From assembly GCF_014898815.1 (NCBI RefSeq), contig NW_026515517.1:38501-102500 (forward strand): a stretch of 64,000 nt of DNA. Reading direction: 5' to 3'. This document shows positions 51,360 through 61,216 of the stretch, in pieces. The notes beneath the pieces are model-generated. The model saw only the letters and a program-made list of their open reading frames with translations. It was not told the origin of the DNA and did no database searches. The translations under genes and the position numbers were made by a program. The DNA is from Panonychus citri (Eukaryota > Arthropoda > Arachnida > Trombidiformes > Tetranychidae). Each line of letters starts with the position of its first letter. Within the stretch, counting starts at the first letter, position 1.

Positions 51360-53165
51360 ATGTCTTCAAATCTTCATCAGTGTGTTAAACGAATGAAGTA
51401 TACTGATGATTCAGCTAATGATAATGACGACGGTGATGATGATTATGATGATGATGATGATGATGATGCTGACGATGATGCTGATCATCATCAGTATTCC
51501 AATTCAATGAGAATGAACATTGATGAACTTTTAGCCGCAGTAAGAAGACGTTTGGGTAAAAGTACCCGTAGACATGTACTACACAATCCGGAGTTGATTG
51601 ATGCTCTTGCAGAACTACTTGGTAACCTTAACAGATCATCTATTGCTGTTGATGTTGTAGCTTCTCATGAGGCAGAGTTAGAATTTGATGAGAGTGAAGC
51701 TGATGATGCTAACTATGTACCAGTATTGACACCTCAACAACAATCAAGTGACAAAAATTCGACAGTGTACAAGGTTTGTCGGAAAACATTTACACGCAGA
51801 GAAATGGAACGTATTGTAGATTTTTTCGATGCTGGTCATTGTTACAAGACAACAAAACATCGGTTTAGACGGATAACCAATCCACAGTGTATATCGAAAT
51901 TTCGAAATTACCTGGCAGTTTACGAGAATGGTACTCGACCACAGATACTAGAAGAAATAGGAAAGTACACATGGAAACGATTTAAAAAAGCTCGAGATGA
52001 TCTGAAAATTGTACATGATGCTGATTTACGTACCTGGGCATTGAAGAAAGCTCGTGCTCTCTCATGTAACACATTCAAAGCCTCACCTTCTTGGGTAGCT
52101 GCTTTCAAAGTGCGAAATAAAATTGTCTCTCGAAAGATAACGAAATTTGTAACCAATTCATATTCAAGTCAACAGGAGGCCATTGTTGACTCGGGCATAG
52201 AGTTTATAGTTCAATTTACGTCAGATGTTGCACCCCTCTACGGACCAGAGCAGATTTTCAACAGTGATCAGTCAGGTTTCAAGTATGAAATGTACGGTGC
52301 ACGAAGCTTATCCTTGCGAGGGGAACGTACAACAATGTCTGTAGCCCAGCAGTTGACAAAGTTAACTCATTCCTATACGATACAACCAATCATCAGTATG
52401 TCGGGACAGTTACAGAAAAATCTGATGATTGTCTTTCAAGAGGTTGGCGGAGTATTTGGACCACTTGTATCGAAAGCTTTGCCCCGAATAGATAATATTT
52501 TTATTACAGCTTCCAAGTCAGGGAAAATTGAGAGGAAAACCCTTGAGGAATGGAAAAACAATTGTCTAGCTCCAGTCATTACTGGTGGTAAATGTTGCCT
52601 TGTTGTTGACTCATTTTCCACGCATACAGCTGACAATATTTTCAATATTTCCGGTAAACAGGTTCAAGTATCAATTTTACCACCGGGTACTACCTCATTC
52701 ATGCAACCATTGGATGTTTACTTTTTCCGGCAATGGAAACGTATTTTCCGACGTATGTCTGAACACATTATTTTGGAAAACTACCTGATAGATGTTCATA
52801 AGAGAGCAACAATTATCAAGTTACATGCACTCATATGGAACCAACTATCAGCCCCAGATTTTATTCCAATGATAAAATATGCATGGAAAAAATCTGGTTT
52901 TCCGGTTGATGTCGGTGGTGGTGGTGGTAGTAGTGGTAGTAGTAGTAGTAGTAGTAGTAAGCGGGGTAGTAAGAGTGGTGTCCGGTTAACTTTTGATAAC
53001 CCGGAAACATTACTGTTTGCAAATGTTAATCAGATTGGGTGTCATGAAAATTGTACAAAAATGGCATTTATGAAGTGTATTTATTGTTCCCATTCTTATT
53101 GTTTAGGTCACCTATTTGAACCTTTACATTTACATAATAATAATAATAATAATAATAATAATTGA
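51360..53165 (+). CDS. Pogo/Tigger-like DDE transposase homologue with C-terminal zinc finger
   Basis: A 601-aa protein with the pogo/Tigger plan. A first helix-turn-helix lies at about 143-185 and a CENP-B-type DNA-binding helix-turn-helix at about 220-262 (FKASPSWVAAFKVRN). A DDE_1-type catalytic core follows with Asp303 (FNSDQSG), Asp417 (LVVDSFSTH) and Asp452 (PPGTTSFMQPLDVYFF). The three acidic residues appear intact. A Gly/Ser linker follows, then a Cys/His cluster at about 560-585 (HENCTKMAFMKCIYCSHSYC) unusual for the family, and an Asn run at the end. The N-terminus has an Asp run. It shares microsatellite style with viral neighbours and lacks visible terminal repeats, which suggests a resident viral gene rather than a recent host insertion. 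Confidence 0.8.
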   Translation: MSSNLHQCVKRMKYTDDSANDNDDGDDDYDDDDDDDADDDADHHQYSNSMRMNIDELLAAVRRRLGKSTRRHVLHNPELIDALAELLGNLNRSSIAVDVVASHEAELEFDESEADDANYVPVLTPQQQSSDKNSTVYKVCRKTFTRREMERIVDFFDAGHCYKTTKHRFRRITNPQCISKFRNYLAVYENGTRPQILEEIGKYTWKRFKKARDDLKIVHDADLRTWALKKARALSCNTFKASPSWVAAFKVRNKIVSRKITKFVTNSYSSQQEAIVDSGIEFIVQFTSDVAPLYGPEQIFNSDQSGFKYEMYGARSLSLRGERTTMSVAQQLTKLTHSYTIQPIISMSGQLQKNLMIVFQEVGGVFGPLVSKALPRIDNIFITASKSGKIERKTLEEWKNNCLAPVITGGKCCLVVDSFSTHTADNIFNISGKQVQVSILPPGTTSFMQPLDVYFFRQWKRIFRRMSEHIILENYLIDVHKRATIIKLHALIWNQLSAPDFIPMIKYAWKKSGFPVDVGGGGGSSGSSSSSSSKRGSKSGVRLTFDNPETLLFANVNQIGCHENCTKMAFMKCIYCSHSYCLGHLFEPLHLHNNNNNNNNN

Positions 53166-53670
53166 ACAGTAAATCGCCATTGCGCATCACCAAAGCGAAG
53201 CGGAAAAAATGAGATAAACTGACAACATAGGCACACACATACACATTTTGTCATGTGTACATACATACATGTCAAAATATAAATACATGTATACCTACAT
53301 ATTTGCTTATTTATATATATATAGAGTACATGCATGTTATGCCTGTTGTCGTTGTTGGTATCAGCAAATGTGGTTCTCACTTGCAGCTTATTTAGCATAT
53401 ACCTTATTCTCGCATCATAATTTGAACATTCGTGTGGCTAGATTTTTCTGCCCACCCAAAAATTATTGATCGCTATATATTGGTCATACAGGTTCGTTAA
53501 TTAGAAAATTGATTTGCCAATTGATACAACAAACCTGGATGCTTGCATATCAATTGGACAAAATGACAACCATATCATATGATGCTAAACGGCAGAAAGA
53601 GCGTGAACAAAAGAAACACGTGAGTGAGTCACGCAACACTCACGAAAGAGTTAACCCTTCAATAATCAAT
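53166..53670. other. Intergenic region, 505 bp
   Basis: ACAT/TA-rich stretch at 53225-53330 and no credible gene. Short frames here lack ATG starts or are simple-sequence artefacts. Contains the 5' region of the LRR gene. Confidence 0.5.
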
Positions 53671-55041
53671 ATGGACAAAAAATCATACCTAATAACCGTT
53701 TTTTGCATTGTTTTATATTCTTGCCTGAGAACTTGCACCTGCTCTGAACAAGTTGTCACTCTAACAACAACAAAAAAAACAACAACAACAACAACAACAG
53801 GAGCTGTAGAATCAGCAACAGCAACAGCAGTGTACAATGTACTGGTACCTGATAAAAGTACCCTCTCATTGATAGCCCACGCTAGAAACAGACGGGAAGT
53901 AAATATTCCTATGTTACCTTCATCATCATCATCATCATCATCATCGGTTACTGGTATGATAGACTTTTGTTCAGAAAATATTGGTTGTGTCTGTGAGAAG
54001 GCTAAATCATCAGAACCAACAACAACAACAACAACAACAACAGCAGCAGCAGCAGCAGCAACAACGACAACAACAGCAACAACAGCAACAACAATAACAA
54101 CATCAATAGTAACAGTGAACTGTTCAAATAGATGGGTTTATTCAAGTGAGACATTTGAAAAAAGTAGTATTAATCGAGCACTGGTTAGTGGTTTGGTGAC
54201 TTTAGATTTGAGTTATACCAGTTTAGATGAGGCCAGTTTAAAGCAGGTAGGATTAAATTATCTGAAACAAGTTGATACACTTTCACTGGATCACAATCGA
54301 CTTGATAAGTTGAGTAAAAATATTTTCAGAAATGGTGCAATAATCCGTAACCTAAATCTACAATCAAATGGTTTACACACAATAAGCAAATTCTGGTTTA
54401 AACCAGGTTGCAGGGCTACAAAAACAATAAACTTGGCAAATAACAGGCTTGTCTCGCTACCTGAAACATTGTTCCATGATTGTTCTGAACTGGCTATACT
54501 CAATTTAGCCAATAATCATCTACGAACGCTGGAACCGACACTCTTCTCATACCCAGGTAATAGACTATTCACAATAAATTTATCGTTCAATCGTCTTAAG
54601 TTGCTACCAACCTCTCTGTTTGGGGAATCATGGAAATTGGTTAACCTGTATCTAGGGCACAATAATTTGTCTTCATTTGATTTTGCTGAGCTTGTTGTCC
54701 TACCAAACCTTGAAAATTTGGATCTTAATACAAACATTGACCTGTTACCTGTTTCTTATGGTATACCTGATGGAATAAAGTTTAAAATGAATTTACAATC
54801 AACCCATGTGGTGGAGTCATGTTTTCTCATTTTGTCTAATTTTGAGCTAGATCGCAGTAAATACATTGATACTCCATCAAGGTACAACTGTTGGGATTAT
54901 GAGAAACTTTTCTCAAAGATCAAATGTCAACCTGAACTTGTTACGGTAGCACGAGAAGCATATAGAACATGCAGATCTCATGCATTTGCAGACTATGATA
55001 GAAAATATGTTAAAGTTTCCACTGATGTCAATACCTCTTGA
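53671..55041 (+). CDS. Secreted leucine-rich repeat protein, 456 aa
   Basis: ATG 53671 is chosen because a signal peptide follows at once (hydrophobic core about residues 6-20); ATGs at 53539 and 53563 would bury it. After Thr/Ser/Ala microsatellite linkers, about seven LRR units of the LxxLxLxxNxLxxL type run from about residue 175 to 350. A Cys-containing C-terminal cap follows. No transmembrane helix is evident, so the product may be secreted or virion-bound. It could bind host ligands or mimic Toll-like receptor ectodomains. It is a paralogue in style of the broken LRR gene at 20385-21441. Confidence 0.75.
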   Translation: MDKKSYLITVFCIVLYSCLRTCTCSEQVVTLTTTKKTTTTTTTGAVESATATAVYNVLVPDKSTLSLIAHARNRREVNIPMLPSSSSSSSSSVTGMIDFCSENIGCVCEKAKSSEPTTTTTTTTAAAAAATTTTTATTATTITTSIVTVNCSNRWVYSSETFEKSSINRALVSGLVTLDLSYTSLDEASLKQVGLNYLKQVDTLSLDHNRLDKLSKNIFRNGAIIRNLNLQSNGLHTISKFWFKPGCRATKTINLANNRLVSLPETLFHDCSELAILNLANNHLRTLEPTLFSYPGNRLFTINLSFNRLKLLPTSLFGESWKLVNLYLGHNNLSSFDFAELVVLPNLENLDLNTNIDLLPVSYGIPDGIKFKMNLQSTHVVESCFLILSNFELDRSKYIDTPSRYNCWDYEKLFSKIKCQPELVTVAREAYRTCRSHAFADYDRKYVKVSTDVNTS

Positions 55042-55515
55042 AGTGATGTTTGTTGATTAGTTAATTCATGTTATTTGTGACCCATCACTAGAAACAAGTA
55101 TTGTATGTACACAGTCAAGCGGTTTTTTGTTTACATCCTGATCTATATATATATACATGTACATTGAACTCAACATTTAGAGCAGAAATAACAACAACAA
55201 CAACTATGGTCATAAGTGAAAGAAAACGGTTAAACAACCATAAAGGCAACGCAATAAGTTGACATTTGCATTGGCATATGACGTATGTACCTGTATGTAC
55301 CTAGATATGTCATTAACCAATGTGAGTAATAATAAAATGATGTACCTGTACCTTTCCTGTACCTCTTATTTCTGCCACTGTTACTGTTTTTAGCATTAGT
55401 AGGATTTGTAAAAATAAATAACCGATACAATGTCGCGAAATACTGTAAATACTGTGCTGTGCAATCACTGCCAATCAGCAAATGTCTTATGATTACTTGT
55501 TGAATATCTTTACTT
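55042..55515. other. Intergenic region between convergent genes
   Basis: 474 bp with a TA-rich stretch (55143-55160) and no ATG-initiated frame worth calling. It separates the 3' ends of the LRR gene and the recombinase gene. Confidence 0.5.
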
Positions 55516-56604
55516 TTATCCTATGTTGTTTGCTAACTTGTTAAAGGTTGTAGAAAGAGCTTTTGTATTTTGTATCGTATAATGGTCCAGTGTAGTTTTA
55601 CTGGAGACATGTGAGTTCATTAGTTGTGCAACATCAAGTCCACCTTGATCGACAAGTATTGATGTTGTCAATTTACGAAAAAGATTATATCCTAACGTTT
55701 TCCAGTATACTGGTTGGTCTGTTTGTACGGTTACCGCTACTCGTTTAAGCTTACGTCTCATGGTTGCCTGTGACGAAAGTAGAATATAATTTCTCTCAGC
55801 ACGTTCCTGTTTTGATTCAAGGTGTTTCACACCCAGTGAAAGTAGTTCACTTAAGATTGCAATGATACGAGGCCGGTTACCTCTGATTATCTCAATGAGT
55901 TTAACGAGAAAATCGTTTTTAACAATTGTGTGTAGTTTCGACGTTCTCCCATTGTGTGACCATTTTGCAGGGATAGCAATCGGTTGTTCTGCCAGAATAG
56001 AGTCTAAATGAGACATTTTCAACTGCATCAGAAATGAAATTCGTAGCAGTGTTGTTGATGTTAACACTATACATAACATTGTATCGTAAACATCAATGAA
56101 ATCATATGAATCAAATGGAACCTGTCCACTAGGTGTATCAGCTAGCGTTTCACGGTTTGTGATGAAGACGCATGCTTTGGTTAACATTTGTCGTAAAAAT
56201 GTTAAATGAGCCGATGTTAGCGCCCCCCTGTTCACACCTGCGTCACCTGACAATTGAGATTGACCCTCATCATCCAACCCATTTGGTAACTTGTCAGGCT
56301 TTTTGTAAGCCTCCGGTTGCACATCGGTCTGTGGCAATATTGATTTCAATGTATAAGCAATTTGACGTTTATATGAGTTAGTCAATGGTTTACCGTGTTT
56401 ATCTTTAATGGTATCAAGCAATGCATTAGCATTGTGTAATAAACGCTTATCAGTCATATCATTGTCAACAGCTTTCAGTAAATGTTTCAAATGAGTAAAT
56501 TTTGATTTCACTGATGATAAAGAGTAACTGTCAAGCTTGTAACCTGATGCAGATCCAAGGGATTGCATAAGTTTAAGTTGTTCCGTAGTGAAAAGAGCAC
56601 CCAT
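55516..56604 (-). CDS. Tyrosine recombinase (VLF-1/integrase family)
   Basis: A 362-aa protein with a helical N-terminal core-binding-like domain (about 1-110) and a catalytic domain. Visible catalytic-type residues are Arg188 (TTLLRISFLMQLKMSHL), Arg310 in the box that normally reads HxxR but here begins with Asn307, His332, and the nucleophile-type Tyr342 (TTLDHYT). The family includes baculovirus VLF-1 (very late gene expression and DNA packaging) and nudiviral integrases. Size fits both, and I cannot choose. The gene has no microsatellite tracts, unlike most neighbours, implying tight structural constraint. Confidence 0.75.
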   Translation of the reverse strand: MGALFTTEQLKLMQSLGSASGYKLDSYSLSSVKSKFTHLKHLLKAVDNDMTDKRLLHNANALLDTIKDKHGKPLTNSYKRQIAYTLKSILPQTDVQPEAYKKPDKLPNGLDDEGQSQLSGDAGVNRGALTSAHLTFLRQMLTKACVFITNRETLADTPSGQVPFDSYDFIDVYDTMLCIVLTSTTLLRISFLMQLKMSHLDSILAEQPIAIPAKWSHNGRTSKLHTIVKNDFLVKLIEIIRGNRPRIIAILSELLSLGVKHLESKQERAERNYILLSSQATMRRKLKRVAVTVQTDQPVYWKTLGYNLFRKLTTSILVDQGGLDVAQLMNSHVSSKTTLDHYTIQNTKALSTTFNKLANNIG

Positions 56605-56886
56605 TTTATTGAAAAAAGCATATATGTATATAAATATAGTGCAGTCATATACTATTTGATATCCGAAAAGGTAAAAGAGTTATTTCCTGTAAGTGAATAT
56701 ACACTACAGTATAAACACAAACACAAACACAAGCACAAACACACACACATATACATACATACATAAAACACACGGGTATTATTAGGTGTTATGTTTTACA
56801 AAATTATAATACAATACAAAAGAAAAATTACATTTAAAATGTTGATTTAAGAAAAAAACAATAACAACAACTTATCAGCAAAACAA

Positions 56887-57717
56887 ATGAAATATATTGT
56901 TGATTCAAATAATCTAAAACTTATCCGTGATTTCATTGATTACAATTATTCTGAGCTACAATGTAAGATTTGGAATGATGATGATGATGATAATGATGAT
57001 GATGATGATGATAGTTACAGGCCATATGATGATGAAAATTCTGGAAACATAAAACGGAAAAACGACAAAAATGATTCAGATGTAGAACTGAATCGCTCAG
57101 GTAAACAGTGTACAGTGAAAACAAAAAAAATCAAAGTTTACTGTTTTTCTCCTTTAAGTTTGTGTAGTCAGCTTTCAACATATCAGGCAAACAAAATTGG
57201 AAAATGTACTATAATCATATATATTGATACATCTTGGTCATCATCAGCTAACATGGCTGCCTATCCGTATGAAAATTTGTTACATAATATAAAAGTAATA
57301 AGATCATATTTAAAACATAAGCTTATACTTTTGAGTCCCTCTGAATCAACTGTTTCACTTGATATTACAGAGGAACCAACAAACAAGTCATCAAATGAAT
57401 CTCTTTACACTGAACTCTTGTACCCATGGAATAATACGCTTCATTTGAAATTGATAAATAATAATGCAGTCAATAATGAAATGCTTTCATTGTATCTTTT
57501 GAGATTGCTTTTACACAACAATTTCCAAAATATGAAAAACAAGCAAGCAGGAGGTAAACAGCAGTATTCAGTTGCACAAGTGGCAACAATTAACTTGTAT
57601 GGACCTTTTGATCGACATACTTTGCAATTGAAGAAACAAAAAGCAATAAGAGGCGACTGTAATGAAAAAAATGAAAACAATCGTTGTACATGTTTCAAGT
57701 TTGCTCAAATTGATTAA
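56887..57717 (+). CDS. Hypothetical protein, 276 aa
   Basis: ATG at 56887. An Asp run (GAT repeat at 56969-57014) and a Lys-rich stretch interrupt the N-terminal part. The remaining 190 residues look folded, with a hydrophobic strand (CTIIIYIDTSW) and a Cys-containing C-terminus. No family recognised. The last 4 bp overlap the convergent gene. Confidence 0.6.
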   Translation: MKYIVDSNNLKLIRDFIDYNYSELQCKIWNDDDDDNDDDDDDSYRPYDDENSGNIKRKNDKNDSDVELNRSGKQCTVKTKKIKVYCFSPLSLCSQLSTYQANKIGKCTIIIYIDTSWSSSANMAAYPYENLLHNIKVIRSYLKHKLILLSPSESTVSLDITEEPTNKSSNESLYTELLYPWNNTLHLKLINNNAVNNEMLSLYLLRLLLHNNFQNMKNKQAGGKQQYSVAQVATINLYGPFDRHTLQLKKQKAIRGDCNEKNENNRCTCFKFAQID

Positions 57718-58216
57718 GCGTTAATTTTTTGTTTTTTATTACCATTCATACTACTTATTCCTCGGATATTTACACATTTTGTTACATAGGTATTATCATT
57801 TGATTCATCTTTATATGAGTAAGCCACACTACATTTATTGGCAATCTGTTTTATTTCAGCACCGGTCATTTGGGTTAAGGCAATTTTATCTCTGAAATTT
57901 ACTAATTTCAATCGATCACTCCATTTCATTTGTCCAATATTTTTGAGATATTTTTGTTGTTGTTTCTTGCAACCTGTTTTTGTATTTGACAAAGATTTTT
58001 GCCTTCTATTTTCTTTGGAATTAGCATTATCTGCGCTATCTGAAATATCATAATCATAATCATCATCATCATTGTCATCATTATCATTATTATCATCACC
58101 AGCATTATCATCATCATCATCAAAAGCAGCAGCAGCAGCAGCAGCAGCAGAGTTATCATCAGCAATGGAATTCGTATAAATGTGATTTTGATGGCGCTCC
58201 AAATCAACATAATCAC

Positions 58217-58260
<44 letters not shown>

Positions 58261-59543
58261 GCAGAAGCAGCAGTAACAGCAGCGGCTTTAGACTCACCGA
58301 TAACAACACAAGCATTTGATGCTGTAAACGTACAGGTTACACCGAAAACATCGTACAATGCATTCATGTAAAGGGCAACTCTCCATGTACCATTTATCGT
58401 TGTATATATGAGTTGTGAAGTGAAACCAATATCAGCAATGTAAACCTCATACTCTTGTGAATCTTTTATGAAAATGTCTGAATTTCGTAAAGTTTTCCTG
58501 CTAGGTGGTAGGGTTGATGCTAGCACCTCAAGTCTCAGTTGATCTTCGTTATCTTTTGTTTTCATTTCTTCCCAAATTTGGCTGATATAGTCAATGTTCA
58601 TGACACTGAAGCGGTTTTTCAATAGAGCATTTATTTTAGCCGGAGAAAGCGAACCTTTTGTCATATACTTCGTTTTGTATATCTGGAAAAATGGCATGTA
58701 CCACCATTCTCGGTGTGTAGAGTTTTTACTTTTTATAGCCTCCTCAATTAGTACCATGTAAAGTTTGGGATCAAAGTTGAATGCTAGGCTGGCAAATGAA
58801 TCAGATTTCAAAATATCAGCCAAATCGAGAAAAGTTTTCATAAGAATTGATTTGATTTTATCGTTGAGTTGTTGTTGTTGTTGCTGATGTTGTGCACCAT
58901 GCTCATCACCCATCGTCAGTCCACCATCAATACCAGAACCAGGGTAAATACTTTCAAATTCAATTTTAGCAACACTTCCATTGTACCCTGGATTGGTAAT
59001 AACTTGAGCTTTAAGCTGTTCCAAGATTGACTCTGCATTAAGGGATTCATTGCCAGCTTGTTTCACCATATATTGTATGAGTTTAACTTTAAATTTATCG
59101 GTTACCGAACGTTGAAGTGTATACAAACAGACAGCAAGTCTAGCAGGAAAACTTGAACAAGTTAGTAGCGACTTGTCAATAGATTCATAGCGTTGTTCAA
59201 TGGTTGTTGCAATTGTTGATTTAGCAACCCTCTTGGTAATTTCAATTAGACAACAGAACAGCACTAGTTTTCGGTAAACATTTAAATCTGTTGTCTTTTC
59301 AACACTATTTGCAATTTGTTGAATATTTGCAACGTTCGAAGTTCCATTATTGTTTGAGGTTACTGTACACTGTAACAAGAGACGAGGATTTTTGGTTTTC
59401 ACAATTTCATTATAAATTTCTTTTAAATTTATACTTTTTTCAGGCAACTCGAACTGTTTTTGTTTCGGTTTATGTTTTTGACCAGCTAGAAAAACATCGG
59501 TTGAAATCCCATTGTTATAACTTTGTTGTTTCTCAAATTCCAT
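57714..59543 (-). CDS. Hypothetical protein, 609 aa, with polyD and polyA inserts
   Basis: Intact frame from ATG 59541-59543. Residues 40-410 look folded and mostly helical. Residues 430-530 are an acidic insertion with a long Asp run (58213-58260), an Ala run (58126-58150) and another Asp/Asn stretch. The final 80 residues are basic. The conserved-looking part has no motif I can name. Head-to-head with the LEF-5 candidate, with 114 bp between ATGs. Confidence 0.65.
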
Positions 59544-59657
59544 TTTTTGTTTGTGAGCTCAATACTCTACTATAATGTATATATATATAACATACAAGTT
59601 CAGCTATAATGCAAAATATTGGTTTATTATTACTAATACAGGGGATACTGATTACTG

Positions 59658-60548
59658 ATGATAAACACAACGATGAAAAACTGCAACGGTCGTCGATCTG
59701 GTCTCACAAATGAGTCGTTTGTTGAGCAAATATCAAATGAATATTGTAACAATTTACAACTTAATGTATACACATCTAATATAAGTACAGAGCCAGTGGA
59801 TTGTTTTTCAACAGATTTTGGCAATTTTATGCCAGTTTCCTATTCTTGTTTTGATTTGAAAATTTTCAATTTAGAGAATAGCGCAGGAATAATTGTTGAT
59901 CGTAATCATTTGGAGGTTGCTTTTCAACAACATTTGGTTTCACTTGTCCTTATACAGAAAAATGTCCAAATTTTAAGAAATTATGGTACCCTGTTACCGC
60001 TCATGTGTGTCAATGTAAGAAGAGTTAATTTAACTGCTTGCCTGTTTGCTTACAGTTACGGAATACAAAATGAAAAACTAGCTCAAAAAGCTCTAAACTA
60101 TTATATTGACAGAGATATAAGAGAGGTTGAAGCAATCAACTCATCAAGTAGTATCAGAGATAGGCGTGATAGTGATACGTGTACTGATACTGATGATGAT
60201 GATGTTCCAGGTGAACAGGTAAGTAAATTGTTACACTTGTTACAATCGTCCGGTTACGAATCTTATTGGATGGATTTAGCTAGGATTTGTGGACTCAATG
60301 TTGATATTGCAAAAAATGAAAACGTAATCTACCGATACACGTTGAACAAGAAAGGATCAATCAGTACACCATCTACTTCTACTTTCATTTCTACTTCTAC
60401 ACCTTCAGCTATCTCTTCTTCTTCTTCTTCTTCTTCTGTTTCTTCTTCTCCTAACAGCATTGATACTGCTCTTGGTACTCTTAGCCTGGTATACGATGGT
60501 GATTCCTGGTATGGGCAAGTAACACGAGGCAAAATTTTTCAAGAATAG
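59658..60548 (+). CDS. Probable N-terminal part of LEF-5, or separate gene, 296 aa
   Basis: ATG at 59658. Residues 1-230 are folded-looking and Ser-rich linkers follow, before the frame stops at 60548. The LEF-5/TFIIS-like zinc ribbon lies downstream in the same frame, beyond two in-frame stops (60546, 60591). Baculovirus LEF-5 has an N-terminal domain before its zinc ribbon, so this is the natural partner. The frame contains a consensus splice donor CAG/GTAAGT at 60216-60224 and another GTAACA at 60519. If no splicing occurs, the protein ends without the ribbon. Confidence 0.5.
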   Translation: MINTTMKNCNGRRSGLTNESFVEQISNEYCNNLQLNVYTSNISTEPVDCFSTDFGNFMPVSYSCFDLKIFNLENSAGIIVDRNHLEVAFQQHLVSLVLIQKNVQILRNYGTLLPLMCVNVRRVNLTACLFAYSYGIQNEKLAQKALNYYIDRDIREVEAINSSSSIRDRRDSDTCTDTDDDDVPGEQVSKLLHLLQSSGYESYWMDLARICGLNVDIAKNENVIYRYTLNKKGSISTPSTSTFISTSTPSAISSSSSSSSVSSSPNSIDTALGTLSLVYDGDSWYGQVTRGKIFQE

Positions 60549-60686
60549 AAATTCACAGTATTACTTTGGTTTCTTTGTTTTACCTGCTTCTGATTTTCTC
60601 AGATTTGTACATTTTTTCTTTTTTTTTGCATTATAGAATCATCGTCATTGAACATATTTCGTTGGGATGTGACCAAGCAAAAATTA

Positions 60687-60899
60687 ATGATTTCCTTACG
60701 TTACACTGAACTACAATCACCCATACTTGTTGGTGATGCTTTTTGTGTACCCAGAAAGGAGAATCCTTTCAGACCAATAGATATTGCCAGTTGTGATCAT
60801 GATTACATTTTCATTCAAAGTAAACTGCTACGAGCCTCCGATGAAGGTGAATCCGCTCTCTATCAATGTACCAAATGTAAAGCTCAAAAAATTGAATAA
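60687..60899 (+). CDS. lef-5: LEF-5 zinc ribbon (TFIIS-like)
   Basis: The frame is open from 60594; the first ATG is 60687. The C-terminal 50 residues show CDH..., then Q....RASDEGE and YQCTKCK. This matches the TFIIS-type zinc ribbon with its acidic RxxDE hairpin, present at the end of LEF-5, a late transcription initiation factor in baculoviruses. From 60687 alone the product would be 70 aa, too short for LEF-5 (about 265-300 aa), so it is likely the 3' part of a gene that begins at 59658. A long polypyrimidine tract ending TTATAG (60611-60636) lies just before. Confidence 0.7.
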   Translation: MISLRYTELQSPILVGDAFCVPRKENPFRPIDIASCDHDYIFIQSKLLRASDEGESALYQCTKCKAQKIE

Positions 60900-61105
60900 T
60901 AATGCTAAACTGACAAGCACATAATATTAATATTATCTCCATAACCTTGGATTATTACCTTGCTATTCTTGCTGATCCAACGGTACAACCTACTGTACAA
61001 TGCAATTAAACTAAAATAAATTTACTAACTGACATAATCACTGAATGATATTTGCGGTTCAAACTTTTTTTATTTCATTGAAAGATGGTACTTTTGTTGT
61101 TATCG

Positions 61106-61185
61106 TTATCGTTTATTGTTAACTGTTACTCTCTGTTCATGTGTCTGTCGTCGTCGTCGTCGTCGTCGTCGTCGTCCTAATTGAC

Positions 61186-61216
<31 letters not shown>

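Noticed and set aside
57926..58315. 129-codon Met/Leu-run frame on the minus strand
   Set aside because: A shadow of the Asp and Ala microsatellites of the 609-aa gene in another frame.
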